DNA of 64,000 nt from Thermoleophilaceae bacterium. Its GTDB lineage: Bacteria > Actinomycetota > Thermoleophilia > Solirubrobacterales > Thermoleophilaceae. Under the pieces are notes generated by a model that saw nothing but the letters and a program-made list of their open reading frames with translations, was not told where the DNA came from and did no database searches. A program made the position numbers and the translations under genes. Shown here piece by piece: positions 34,949 to 44,012 of the stretch; within the stretch, counting starts at the first letter, position 1, and the number at the start of each line of letters is the position of its first letter. The stretch is from the NCBI GenBank assembly GCA_030446485.1, contig JAUJNF010000007.1, forward strand, positions 1-64,000, in the 5' to 3' direction.

Positions 34949-36487
34949 GTGTCCTCGCTTCCCACGAACGAGTCGGTGGTCACGCTCGAACCCACGGATG
35001 CCGTGGTCAGCGGCCGGCTCGAGGAGATCGGAGGGGGCCTACGTCGGCGCGCCGCCCGGGGAACACTCGTGAACGGCGCGTGGATGGTCGGCATAAACGG
35101 GCTGACTGTGGTCAAGGGCGTGGCCGTGGCAGGCCTGCTGGGCGCTCAAGCCTACGGCCTGTGGGGGCTGATCACGGTCAGCTTCGGCACCCTGTTCGCC
35201 CTCGCCGCCGTGGGTCTCGACGACAAGTACATACAGCAGGACCACCACGATCAGAAGGTCGCGTTCCAGGTCGCGTTCACGCTTCAGGCGATGCTCTGCG
35301 GGATCTTCACCCTCATCGGCCTGATTGGCATTCCGATCTTTGCCGCGGTGTACGACCAGCCGGACATCCTGGTCCCCGGCCTCGTGCTCGCCTTGGCGAT
35401 GCCGCTGATCGCCCTGCAGACGCCGATCTGGGTGTTCTACCGCCGGATGAACTTCGTCAAGCAGAGGATCCTGCAGAGCTTCGACCCGATCATCTCCTTC
35501 GTGGTCACGGTGGGGCTGGCGGTGGCCGGTGTGGGGCTATGGTCGCTTGTGATCGGAACACTGGCCGGAACGCTCACCGCGGCGCTCGTCGCTGTGCTCA
35601 ACTCGCCATACAAGTTGGGCTTCCGCTACGAGCGCGGCGCCCTCGGCGAGTACTCGAGCTATTCATGGCCCCTCTTCTTCGGGGCCGTAACGGCCGTGCT
35701 GATCGTCCAGGTTCCGGTCATCGTCGCCTCCCGCTCGCTCGGCACGGCCGCCGTCGGGGCGATCGTTCTCGCCGCGGGCATCTCCCAGTACACGACTCGG
35801 GTGGACAGCATCATCACGCAGTCTCTCTATCCCGCCATCTGCGCGGTGAAGGACAGAACGGATCTGCTGTTCGAGACGTTTTCCAAGTCGAACCGTCTCG
35901 CGCTGCTCTGGGGGTTTCCGTGCGGCATCGCGGTCGCCCTCTTCGCCGCCGACGGCGTCCACTTCGTGCTCGGTGACAGTTGGGAGCTGGCGATCCCCCT
36001 CCTTCAGGTCTTTGGTCTCGCGGCGGCCGTCGATCAGATCGGCTTCAACTGGACCGCGTTCGCGCGTGCTCGTGGCGAGACGCGACCACTGGCGGTGTCC
36101 AGCGCGGCGACCCTAGTAGTGGTCATGGCCGCCGGTGTGCCCCTCCTGCTCTCGGACGGCCTGCCCGGCTTCGCCATTGCCATGGCCGGGGGAACGCTCG
36201 CCGCAATGACGGTTCGGCTCGTCTACCTCGTGAGGCTCTTCCCGGCGCTCAGCATCGTCAGCCACGTGGCGCGCGCGATGCTTCCGACGGTGCCGGCGAC
36301 TGCGGCGGTGCTCCTGGAGCGCCTCCTAGTTGGAGGCGCCTCGACCCCGATGCGCGCGCTCGCGGAGGCCGCCGGGTACGTCGTTCTGGTCGTCGTGGGC
36401 TCGCTCGCTGCCGAGCGTCCGCTACTCCGCGAAGCGCTCGGATACCTGCGGCGCAGCCGGGGTCAGATGAGCCCGGCTCTCGGATAG
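34949..36487 (+). CDS. Wzx-type lipid-linked oligosaccharide flippase
   Basis: This 512-aa protein has about 12-14 membrane helices, starting GINGLTVVKGVAVAGLLG, and belongs to the MOP/MATE superfamily of polysaccharide transporters (Wzx/RfbX-like). It would move a lipid-linked repeat unit across the membrane. The first ~50 residues are cytoplasmic. GTG 34949 is chosen with the -10 box 9 nt upstream; the frame runs upstream to 34802 but overlaps the divergent gene. No Wzy polymerase is seen nearby, though the GT39-like gene is a membrane enzyme. Confidence 0.9.
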   Translation: MSSLPTNESVVTLEPTDAVVSGRLEEIGGGLRRRAARGTLVNGAWMVGINGLTVVKGVAVAGLLGAQAYGLWGLITVSFGTLFALAAVGLDDKYIQQDHHDQKVAFQVAFTLQAMLCGIFTLIGLIGIPIFAAVYDQPDILVPGLVLALAMPLIALQTPIWVFYRRMNFVKQRILQSFDPIISFVVTVGLAVAGVGLWSLVIGTLAGTLTAALVAVLNSPYKLGFRYERGALGEYSSYSWPLFFGAVTAVLIVQVPVIVASRSLGTAAVGAIVLAAGISQYTTRVDSIITQSLYPAICAVKDRTDLLFETFSKSNRLALLWGFPCGIAVALFAADGVHFVLGDSWELAIPLLQVFGLAAAVDQIGFNWTAFARARGETRPLAVSSAATLVVVMAAGVPLLLSDGLPGFAIAMAGGTLAAMTVRLVYLVRLFPALSIVSHVARAMLPTVPATAAVLLERLLVGGASTPMRALAEAAGYVVLVVVGSLAAERPLLREALGYLRRSRGQMSPALG

Positions 36488-36579
36488 GGGCCCGGGAAGT
36501 GCGAGTCATTGCACGCAACCCGATGCTCGGTCACAGTGGATCCGGGAGTTAGGCACCCTGCCGTATCGCCGGCAAGTAC

Positions 36580-37272
36580 TTGACCGGCCAAGACGAAGAT
36601 CTCGCCCCTCGGTGCGACACTAAGGGCTTGTACGTCCCTCGACGCGTCCGCACGCTGTTTCGTCGGCTCCCCTATCAAATCGGGTATGGCCATGGACCGC
36701 GGCTGATGTCGGAATTTCGCAAGCGCTGGGTTCTCTTCCGTCATCCACACGCTGATATTCGCTTCGGTAGGGGGGTTTATCTCGGTCCCGGCTTCAGCCT
36801 GCACATGCCCGACTCGGGTACTTTCATCGCGGGCGACAATGTCGAGTTCCGCCGGAACTTTCGTGCGGAGGTCGTAGGCGATGGTCGGGTCGAGATTGGA
36901 GCTGGCTCGTACCTGACGTACGACGTCATCATCGCGTGCTCAACCACCATCAAGATCGGTGAGCGCTGTGGTCTGGCGCAAAGTACGTTTATCGCGGACG
37001 GGAACCACCGTTACCGAGACCTCCAGACGCCCTTCCTTGCTCAGGGCTATGAGTTCCGCCCGGTCGAGCTGGAAGACGACGTGCAGGTCCACTCGAAGTG
37101 CACCATCCTGGCGAGCATCGGCACCCGGACGGTAATAGGCGCCAACGCGGTCGTTACCAAACCATTGCCACCCTACACGCTGGCCGCCGGGGTTCCGGCC
37201 CGGGTGCTCGATTACTTCGGCCCTCCCGGCGGTGAGCCGCCTGAGCTCTCGGAGAGCTCGGCGACGAGTTGA
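36580..37272 (+). CDS. Hexapeptide-repeat acyltransferase
   Basis: This 230-aa protein shows hexapeptide coils: ADIRFGRGVYLGPGFSLHM, VEIGAGSYLTYDVIIACSTT, DDVQVHSKCTILASIGTRTV and VPARVLDYFG as closure. DGNHRYRD holds the active-site-type His. It resembles WbbJ-like sugar O-acetyltransferases. Start TTG 36580 is the first in frame; TTG 36628 is also possible. Local GC is lower than its neighbours (about 55-60 % by eye), and a broken copy follows directly, so the pair may come from transfer or tandem duplication. Confidence 0.82.
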   Translation: MTGQDEDLAPRCDTKGLYVPRRVRTLFRRLPYQIGYGHGPRLMSEFRKRWVLFRHPHADIRFGRGVYLGPGFSLHMPDSGTFIAGDNVEFRRNFRAEVVGDGRVEIGAGSYLTYDVIIACSTTIKIGERCGLAQSTFIADGNHRYRDLQTPFLAQGYEFRPVELEDDVQVHSKCTILASIGTRTVIGANAVVTKPLPPYTLAAGVPARVLDYFGPPGGEPPELSESSATS

Positions 37273-37349
37273 GGGCGGCTCCCGCGACCACCGATTGCGT
37301 CGCCCGACGAAGAACAGCCCACATGGATCCGCCCACACGGCTGGCATAG

Positions 37350-37590
37350 GTCGGGCTGGCCATGCGCCAGCAGGGCTACGACTTCACGCCGTCCGCATCG
37401 AGGACGGCGCAACGGTCACGACGAAGTGCACGATCATGGCGTCGCTCGGACGCCTGCCTTTCGTCCGGCGAACGCCGTCGTTAAGCCTCCGCTACCTCCC
37501 TACACAGTGGTTGTCGGTCTCCCGGCGCGGCCGGTCGGATACTTTGGACGCGCTGAGGAATTGGGTGGCTCAGCGCTGGGTCTTGACTAG
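37350..37590 (+). pseudogene. Remnant of a second hexapeptide acyltransferase
   Basis: In three frames, pieces match the C-terminal half of the preceding gene: MRQQGYDFTP, then VRIEDGATVTTKCTIMASLG after a one-base shift, then NAVVKPPLPPYTVVVGLPAR and PVGYFGRAEELGG after another. The order is the same as in the intact gene, and a TAG closes it at 37588-37590. At least two frameshifts make it non-functional. The N-terminal half is missing. Confidence 0.8.
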
Positions 37591-38351
37591 TCGTTTCGAC
37601 GTCGCTCCAGACTGATGAGGCAGCGGAAGGCGAGAACCGGGGCCATGAACTCGGCGATGCCCTCTAGCCGCAGAACCGGTCGCGCCAGCCGCTGAGGAAG
37701 GAGCGCCGGCTTCGTGAAACCCCCGGAAAGCGGATAGGCGAACATCGCGAGGCGCTCCCTGAATCGCACCTCGAGCCCTGGAAACAGCCGGTGGAACCGT
37801 GCCAGTTGATGCCAGAAGATGAGGGTGGCCACGGCCTGATTTGAATCGAACGGAGCGCTCGAGCTCAGCGGCGGACTGCCGAAGGGGTCGACAGACAGGT
37901 CGGTACGTTCATGGTGGAACCGCTTATAGACGAAGGTCGAAACCAGCGAGCAGTACGGCTCTAGCACCACCAGCCGCCCGCCGTTCCTCAGGACACGGGC
38001 CGCTTCTGCAAGTGACCGAGAGGGCGACGGCAGGTGGTGCATGACATCGATCATCACCAGGTTCGCCACCGAGCCGTTCTCATACGGAAGATCCTGAGCG
38101 TCGACCACGTCGTCGGTCCACGGGCTCTTGTGCATGTCAGTCGCGACTGTCGCCGGTCGAAAATCCTTGAAGGAGCCGATGCCCGAGCCGAGTTCCACGG
38201 TCGGACCGGCAACCGACGACAACTGTTGCGCAACGCGTCGATACCACTCGTGGTAGATGCACCGAAGTAGCGGCCGACGATCCCATACCGCTCTGTGCGC
38301 TACAAGCGTTTCCTGAAAGGAAAGCTCTTGGGCTGCGTCGGAGACGGACAT
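37587..38351 (-). CDS. Class I SAM-dependent methyltransferase
   Basis: The 254-aa protein has TVELGSGIGSFKDFRPATVA as motif I, then TDMHKSPWTDDVVDAQDLPY and MIDVMHHLPSPSRSLAEAA, and RVLRNGGRLVVLEPY: methyltransferase type 11. N-terminal residues 1-45 are an extra helical part. It overlaps the remnant by 4 nt. Divergent from the next methyltransferase with 46 nt between starts. Confidence 0.9.
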   Translation of the reverse strand: MSVSDAAQELSFQETLVAHRAVWDRRPLLRCIYHEWYRRVAQQLSSVAGPTVELGSGIGSFKDFRPATVATDMHKSPWTDDVVDAQDLPYENGSVANLVMIDVMHHLPSPSRSLAEAARVLRNGGRLVVLEPYCSLVSTFVYKRFHHERTDLSVDPFGSPPLSSSAPFDSNQAVATLIFWHQLARFHRLFPGLEVRFRERLAMFAYPLSGGFTKPALLPQRLARPVLRLEGIAEFMAPVLAFRCLISLERRRND

Positions 38352-38383
38352 CGGCGGGGACTCGGAGCTAGTGGACCGCTACT

Positions 38384-38389
38384 TATACT
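38384..38389 (+). promoter_or_regulatory. -10 box TATACT, leaderless-type
   Basis: TATACT ends 8 nt before ATG 38398, with no Shine-Dalgarno sequence. This is the strongest of the set and argues against the upstream GTG at 38371, which would lie inside the promoter. Confidence 0.55.
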
Positions 38390-38397
38390 CGCCGGCG

Positions 38398-39087
38398 ATG
38401 GGGCGGCTCTCGCAGAAGCCCGCGCTGTCCTTGCCCCCCCGGGGAACGCTGCCCAAGCCTGAGCCAGACGACCCGCTCGACTATTACTATCGCCCGCTCA
38501 CGGCGCCTCTGTACCGAGCGCGTCTACGACTCGCGCTGCGCCTGCTCGGCGGAGACCGGTTCGAGTCGCTCCTGGAGGTGGGTTACGGGTCTGGAATCCT
38601 GTTGCCCGAGCTGGCTCGCAGGGCAGGGCGCGTAGCCGCCATCGACATCCACCCCGGGCGTGAGGCGGTCGAGGCTGCACTGGAGGGGCTCGAGGTGCAG
38701 GTAGACCTCCGCGACGCCTCTCTGTTCGACATTCCATATCCCGCTGACGAGTTCGAGGCTCTGATCTGCCTCAGCGTGCTAGAGCACCTGACCGACCTTG
38801 ATGCCGCGTTGAGTGAGCTGGCACGCGTGGTGCGGCCGGGTGGCGTGGCGGTGATCGGCTTTCCGGTGCGCAACCCGATCACCGACAACCTGTTCAGGGC
38901 GCTCGGCTACGACCCGCGGAAGATCCACCCGTCGAGCCACGGAGACATCATCGCCGCGGCTCGCAGCAGTCGGAGCCTGGAGCTTCAGCTCTGCGCCCAC
39001 ATTCCGCCGGTGTGGCCGCGCGCCCTGTCCGCCTACGTCGCCTGTCGCTTAGGCGTGTGTGAGGCACCGGGCCCACGCACTTCGTGA
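38398..39087 (+). CDS. Class I SAM-dependent methyltransferase
   Basis: This 229-aa protein has LLEVGYGSGILLPELARRA (motif I), AAIDIHPGREAVEA and LICLSVLEHLTDLDAALSEL, then RVVRPGGVAVIGFPVRNPIT, the methyltransferase 11 pattern. The ATG at 38398 is chosen because a TATACT box sits 8 nt upstream; GTG 38371 would add nine residues. Its 3' end overlaps the convergent methyltransferase-GT2 gene by 55 nt, an unusually long overlap for two conserved genes. Confidence 0.88.
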   Translation: MGRLSQKPALSLPPRGTLPKPEPDDPLDYYYRPLTAPLYRARLRLALRLLGGDRFESLLEVGYGSGILLPELARRAGRVAAIDIHPGREAVEAALEGLEVQVDLRDASLFDIPYPADEFEALICLSVLEHLTDLDAALSELARVVRPGGVAVIGFPVRNPITDNLFRALGYDPRKIHPSSHGDIIAAARSSRSLELQLCAHIPPVWPRALSAYVACRLGVCEAPGPRTS

Positions 39088-40565
39088 TTGCTCGCGGCCG
39101 AAGTGCCGGTGACCGGTTGCAACCAGATGCGACGAAAGCCCGTGGCGGCCAGCCTGAACAACATCCTCCCGTCCGGGAAGCGGTCGATCTGCGGCTCCCC
39201 GTAGATTCGTGCGCGGTAGCGAACAGGGACGTTGATGATCGAAAGCCCCAGCAGCGCCGCACCCAGCAGCAGCTCGAAGTCTCCGAACGGGTCCTGGTCT
39301 GCCCCGAACTCGTGCCGTCGGGCGAGCATCCGTTCATAATCCTCCCTGCGCAAGGCCTTCGTTCCACAGAGTGAGTCCTTCACGTACTGGCCGAGTACGA
39401 ACGTCATGAGCCAAGCGAAGAACTTGTTGCCGACCAGGTTGAGGAAGCGCATGGCTCCGGGCTCCATCCCATAGACCAGGCGAGCGCCGTTCAACATTTC
39501 TCCGCGGGCACTGACCAAGCCGTCATAGAACTTCGGCAGGTCCTCCGGAACCACAGTCATGTCACCGTCGAGGATCATCAGGATGTCCTTCTCTGCAACT
39601 GCGAACGCCTCCCGCACGGCGTTGGCCTTGCCCTCGCGACTCTGGACGACCAGCTTGATGTTCCGGTCGCTCCGGTGCTCGATCGCGGCCTCGATGCGCG
39701 CGCGCGTGTCGTCCGTCGAGCCGCCCTCGACGAACACGATCTCCGTTTCCGTGCCCATATCGGGAATGCGGTCCACGATGGCGTCGATGGAGCCGGCTTC
39801 GTTGCGGCACGGGACCACGACCGAGACGCTCGCCGCGGGGCGCGGCTTTGGAGCCGGGCGCGCGACGACCCAATAGCTGGCCGCCAGCGACCGGAACCCC
39901 GGCAGCCGAGCGAGCACACCGTTTGCCAGCACTGACAGTGCATGCCGGCGCATGGGCAGGAGGATCTCGCGGCGCCGGCTGACCACGTCGAGGGCCGCCA
40001 GCGACAGTATGTTCTCGAGGTCCTTGGGGGCCACCCAGTTGCGCATAGGGTGGTTGGGGCGCAACCTCAGCCGGTTCAGGAGGGAGAGGATGGGACGCCA
40101 GGCGTTGCTGAAGGTGTTGAGGATGACCCGCGTATCACCGTGCGAATGCGCGGCCACCGACTCGAACAGTTGCTGGAGGTCGTATACGAACGGAGCGACG
40201 TCCGATAGGACGATGTAGTCGAACACCTCGTTGGCCCTGAAGGACTCGCCGGCCGCATGAACGATCTCCAGCTCGGGGTGACGCTCACGAGCGGCCGCGA
40301 CCATCCCCCCACTCACGTCGAGTCCTACGCCGCGCGACGGGGCGAGTGACGCAAGCAGGTCACCACGCCCACAGCCCACCTCCAAAATCCGCTGGCCGGG
40401 CGGTATGAGCGTCTTGTAGATCCCACGTACGAGGGCCCGATAGGGGCCGACTGCCTGAGCCCACTCATCCTCCCGGGGGGCGAGCTCGTCGTAGAACGCC
40501 GCTATGTCGCCGTAGGGATCCCTGGGCGCTTCGTAGGGCACAGGATCGAGATGCGCGCTCGCCAA
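39033..40565 (-). CDS. SAM methyltransferase fused to GT2 (dolichol-phosphate mannosyltransferase-like)
   Basis: This 510-aa protein has an N-terminal methyltransferase (about 1-240: ILEVGCGRGDLLASLAPSRG, GLDVSGGMVAAARER) and a C-terminal GT2 (about 245-500: VSVVVPCRNEAGSIDAIVDR, FVEGGSTDDTRARIEAA, ILDGDMTVVPEDL), which ends CGTKALRREDYERML and resembles DPM1/GtrB. It may methylate and then transfer a sugar to polyprenyl phosphate. The TTG start at 40565 has TAGAGT 10 nt upstream; GTG 40541 is an alternative. The fusion looks real: no stop, and both domains are complete. Confidence 0.88.
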   Translation of the reverse strand: MASAHLDPVPYEAPRDPYGDIAAFYDELAPREDEWAQAVGPYRALVRGIYKTLIPPGQRILEVGCGRGDLLASLAPSRGVGLDVSGGMVAAARERHPELEIVHAAGESFRANEVFDYIVLSDVAPFVYDLQQLFESVAAHSHGDTRVILNTFSNAWRPILSLLNRLRLRPNHPMRNWVAPKDLENILSLAALDVVSRRREILLPMRRHALSVLANGVLARLPGFRSLAASYWVVARPAPKPRPAASVSVVVPCRNEAGSIDAIVDRIPDMGTETEIVFVEGGSTDDTRARIEAAIEHRSDRNIKLVVQSREGKANAVREAFAVAEKDILMILDGDMTVVPEDLPKFYDGLVSARGEMLNGARLVYGMEPGAMRFLNLVGNKFFAWLMTFVLGQYVKDSLCGTKALRREDYERMLARRHEFGADQDPFGDFELLLGAALLGLSIINVPVRYRARIYGEPQIDRFPDGRMLFRLAATGFRRIWLQPVTGTSAASNHEVRGPGASHTPKRQAT

Positions 40566-40575
40566 AGGTAGGCCG

Positions 40576-40581
40576 ACTCTA
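40576..40581 (-). promoter_or_regulatory. -10 box TAGAGT, leaderless-type, for the fusion gene
   Basis: TAGAGT on the minus strand ends 10 nt before TTG 40565. The same GATAGAGTCG string lies before the ATG at 47409. Confidence 0.35.
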
Positions 40582-40656
40582 TCGGCCCTGATGCCGTCGC
40601 CACCCGGGACCCGGCTAGCATGTCAGCTCTCAGCCGCCCGGCGGTCAGGGCAACGC

Positions 40657-42084
40657 ATGACGTCAAATCGCCTGCGACAGTACCGCGAGTCGCTGCCCAT
40701 CTGGGGAATCACCGGACTGGCGGCCTTTCTGTTTCTTTGGCAGCTCGGCTCCTCAAGCTTCTTCATCGACGAGGTGTCGAGCATGATCCTGGCCAGCGAG
40801 CCGTTTGGAAGGCTGTTGCCGAGGCTGCGCATGGCCGAGAACAGTCCGGCCGGCTACTTCGTGCTCCTGCACCTCTGGAAGGGCCTGCTCGGATCGGATG
40901 CGGAATGGGTGGCGCGCTTGCCCTCGGCGCTCGCCGGCATTGCGCTCATCCCGGGAGTCTGGCGATTGGGCACTCTCGTAGACGGAAAGCGCGTTGGGTA
41001 CATCGCGGCGCTTCTGACCGCGGTCAGCCCACTGGTGCTCCAGTATGCACAGCAGGCACGGCCCTACATGCCGGCGATGCTGGCGCTCACATTCGCAGCG
41101 ATCGCCGCTCTCGAGGCCGAGCGTCTTCAAAGCTGGACCTGGTCGATAGCCGGCGCGGGTGCGTGCGTCGTGGCCCTGTCACTTCACTACGCCGCGCTGG
41201 CCGTGGTCGCACCGCTCTGCGCATGGGTCCTTCTGCGGCGAGCGATGGACCTCCCCATGCGCCTCGTGTATTGCGTCGTGCCCGCTACGGCTTGGCTCGC
41301 ATGGCTGCCGCTGGCGCTGATGCAGCGCAGCGATCACCCCGGGTCTCAACTCGGCGAGAACGGCACCTTCACGCGAGGGCACGCGGTACGGGTCCTAGGT
41401 GCCCCGTTCGACGACCGGTACACGATCGAGGTCGGTCTCCTGAAGATCGTGGCGGCAGCAGCAATACTCGGCGCGATCGCCTGGGCGGCCCTGCGGAGCC
41501 GGCGCTCCGACCATTCGGCTCTCCGACTGATGCTGGCCATGGTGCTGGTGCCCTTGGCGGCGGTGTCCGTGGCATCTGCCCTCTTGGGGATCGAGATCAT
41601 GAACAGCCGATACATCACGTTCGCGACCCCCTTCCTGCTCGTCATCCTCGGCAGCGCGGTTATGCGTCTGCCTTCGCCGGCTGCACTTGCCTCGCTGGGC
41701 GCTCTACTGGCCATCGGGATCGTCGGCGTTGCGGGATCTCATAGCCGCGAGGGGTTCTATCCGGATACTCGTGGAGCGATCAACGAGATCAGTGCACAGT
41801 GGCGTCCCGGCGATGTCGTGCTTACCGACAGCACGCTCGGGGTCCGTTTCCCCCTCGACTACTACGCGCGGCAGAACCTCCCGGCTCGCGCGCCGGTGCT
41901 CTCGAGTGCCGAGCCAGCTGCTCAACAGGCCCTCCTAACGGGACCCCGCGTGTGGATCGTCCGAGAGGAGCAGCCCTCAGCCCCTTCCAGCGCGGCTCTA
42001 CCGCTTGGCTACCGCACCGGGTGGGTGCGGCGGTTCCCGGCCAGCCCTGATCTCACTCTCACTCTGGCGCTTCCGCGGCCGTAA
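40657..42084 (+). CDS. GT39-like membrane glycosyltransferase
   Basis: This 475-aa protein has about 10 membrane helices and the loop FFIDEVSSMILAS (acidic D-E motif of the PMT/ArnT group) after helix 1, then ENSPAGYFVLLHLWKG. Such enzymes use polyprenyl-phosphate sugars outside the membrane, matching the GT2 at 39033-40565 which could make the donor. CAGGG lies 6 nt upstream of ATG 40657. The C-terminal part after residue 370 is a soluble exterior-type domain (DVVLTDSTLGVRFPLDYYAR). Confidence 0.87.
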   Translation: MTSNRLRQYRESLPIWGITGLAAFLFLWQLGSSSFFIDEVSSMILASEPFGRLLPRLRMAENSPAGYFVLLHLWKGLLGSDAEWVARLPSALAGIALIPGVWRLGTLVDGKRVGYIAALLTAVSPLVLQYAQQARPYMPAMLALTFAAIAALEAERLQSWTWSIAGAGACVVALSLHYAALAVVAPLCAWVLLRRAMDLPMRLVYCVVPATAWLAWLPLALMQRSDHPGSQLGENGTFTRGHAVRVLGAPFDDRYTIEVGLLKIVAAAAILGAIAWAALRSRRSDHSALRLMLAMVLVPLAAVSVASALLGIEIMNSRYITFATPFLLVILGSAVMRLPSPAALASLGALLAIGIVGVAGSHSREGFYPDTRGAINEISAQWRPGDVVLTDSTLGVRFPLDYYARQNLPARAPVLSSAEPAAQQALLTGPRVWIVREEQPSAPSSAALPLGYRTGWVRRFPASPDLTLTLALPRP

Positions 42085-42089
42085 GCGGC

Positions 42090-42950
42090 GTGACTACGGA
42101 TATCAGCGTAATCGTGCCCGTGCGAGATGGAGCCGCTCGGCTGCCCGTTCTTCTGTCCGCACTGATGAACCAAACACTGGCACGGGAGCGCTTCGAGGTC
42201 TTGGTAGTCGACAACGCATCGCGCGACGACACGGCGGCGGTGGCGCGCCGCGGAGGGGCGACTGTGGTGGCCGAGCGAATTCCCAACCGCGCACGTGCCC
42301 GGAACCGGGGTGCTGCAGCGGCGCGGTCCGAGCTGTTTGCCTTCACCGACGTGGATTGCGTTCCCGATGCCACCTGGCTCGAGGCGCTGCTGAGCTGCGC
42401 GCCGACCGCACCCCTACTTGCCGGACCCGTCCGCGTGACAACGGCCGATCCCCCCAACGCGGTAGAGCGCTTCGAGAGCTTGTGGCGTTTCTCGCAGGAG
42501 GCTTGGGTCGAGCAGGGTTGGGCGGCTACGGCAAACCTGTGTGTGCACCGGCATGCGTTTGAGTCCGTTGGCGGTCTGGATCCCAGCTACCGCCACATCG
42601 CGGAGGATGCAGACTTCTGTATCCGCGCCGGCCGGGCAGGCTTGCGCCTTGCGTACTGTGCGCACGCCGCCGTGAGCCACCATGCCGAGGAACGAGTGGC
42701 CCCCTTGCTGCGCCGAGCCTTCTTTCACGGCTGGAGCTCAAGCCAGGCACTGCGTCGGATCGGCGTCGGGCACGAGGCCTGGCGCGAGCCGCTTCCGCTT
42801 CTACGCGGTGGTCGAGCCATGGCACAAATTGGCCTGAGCCCCACCATGCTCGAGCCAGCCGAGTGGCGGAAGATGCGCCGGCTCGCGCGACTCACGTACG
42901 GGGCTCGGGTGGCCGGATCGATCTGGGCGACGTTTCACCGAGCCGGCTGA
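42090..42950 (+). CDS. GT2 glycosyltransferase
   Basis: This 286-aa protein has a GT-A domain with VIVPVRDGAARLPVLLSALM, VVDNASRDDTAA, AFTDVDCVPDATWLEAL as DXD-like site, and GGLDPSYRHIAEDADFCIRA on the acceptor side. It follows the GT39-like gene by 5 nt (GTG start), so both are one operon. The donor is not readable. Length is normal for a soluble GT2. Confidence 0.9.
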   Translation: MTTDISVIVPVRDGAARLPVLLSALMNQTLARERFEVLVVDNASRDDTAAVARRGGATVVAERIPNRARARNRGAAAARSELFAFTDVDCVPDATWLEALLSCAPTAPLLAGPVRVTTADPPNAVERFESLWRFSQEAWVEQGWAATANLCVHRHAFESVGGLDPSYRHIAEDADFCIRAGRAGLRLAYCAHAAVSHHAEERVAPLLRRAFFHGWSSSQALRRIGVGHEAWREPLPLLRGGRAMAQIGLSPTMLEPAEWRKMRRLARLTYGARVAGSIWATFHRAG

Positions 42951-43011
42951 GGGGCATCTCAGTCTTCTTCGGGACGACGTCTCACCCCACAGGTCCCAGC
43001 GACCGTACCAT

Positions 43012-43977
43012 GTGAACTGGTGGCGTCGCCGCGGTGCCGCCGGCCCCGTGCCCGCGCTCAGCATCGTCATCCCCACCCTCGGTCGGCAGCACCTCTTGTC
43101 GCGCGTCCTCGACCGGCTCGGGCGCCAGACGGGTGCCGGTGACTTCGAGGTGCTTGTGGTTGCCGACGCGCAGGAGCGGGACCTCGACGCTCTCGACGCC
43201 GTCGTTGCTGCGAGGTCGTTTCACGTGCGCCGGATCGCCGCGGGGCGGGCCGGGGCGTCCGCCGCCCGCAACGCCGGGTGGCGCGCGGCCTCGGCACCCG
43301 TCGTCCTGTTCCTCGACGATGACGTCTTGCCCGAGCCGTCGCTAGTGGCCGAGCATCTCGACTGGCACGGGCGTTACCCGGATGAACACATCGGCGTGCT
43401 TGGGCGGGTCCGCTGGGCGGACGAGCTCCGGGTGACCACGTTCATGCGCTGGCTGGAACTGGGCATCCAGTTCGACTACCCACGCATAGTCGGGATCGAG
43501 GCTGGATGGGGCCGCTTTTACACGGCCAACGCTTCCGTCAAGCGCGCCCTGATCGAGAGGGCGGGGGGCTTCGAGGAAGAGAGGCTGCCCTTCGGCTACG
43601 AGGATCTCGATCTTGCCCGCCGGATGGAGCCGCTGGGCTTCCACCTGCTCTACAACCGCGCAGCTGTCGCGGAGCATGTGCACGAGATGGATCTCGACTA
43701 CTGGCGCCGCCGTGTGGCGCGAATCGCGGTCTCAGAGCGGGAGTTCGTGAAGATCCATCCCGACGTACCGCCGTACTTCTTCGACATGTTCAGGGTCGCC
43801 GCGGCCTCTCCGCCGGCGCGAGGGCGGGGCTTGCGACTGGCCCGCTGGGTACCCAAGTCGCTTCCCTGGCTCGGGCCAAGGGTGTGGGGCAGCGTGGATG
43901 CCTTTTATCGCCAGGCGCTGGCCGCTCCGTTTCTGGCCGCATGGCACTCAGCCGCCGAGAGAGCTCCGCACGGCTGA
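43012..43977 (+). CDS. GT2 glycosyltransferase
   Basis: This 321-aa GT2 has SIVIPTLGRQHLLSRVLDRL, FLDDDVLPEPSLVAEH as the DXD site and ASVKRALIERAGGFEEERLP and FGYEDLDLARRM on the acceptor side. A C-terminal ~70 residues (PPYFFDMFRVAAA) are helical. GTG start without a Shine-Dalgarno sequence; 61 nt after the previous gene. Convergent with the next methyltransferase gene. Confidence 0.9.
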   Translation: MNWWRRRGAAGPVPALSIVIPTLGRQHLLSRVLDRLGRQTGAGDFEVLVVADAQERDLDALDAVVAARSFHVRRIAAGRAGASAARNAGWRAASAPVVLFLDDDVLPEPSLVAEHLDWHGRYPDEHIGVLGRVRWADELRVTTFMRWLELGIQFDYPRIVGIEAGWGRFYTANASVKRALIERAGGFEEERLPFGYEDLDLARRMEPLGFHLLYNRAAVAEHVHEMDLDYWRRRVARIAVSEREFVKIHPDVPPYFFDMFRVAAASPPARGRGLRLARWVPKSLPWLGPRVWGSVDAFYRQALAAPFLAAWHSAAERAPHG

Positions 43978-44012
43978 TCGAGATGTGAGTGGCGCGTCCC
44001 CTCCTCCTTGGG

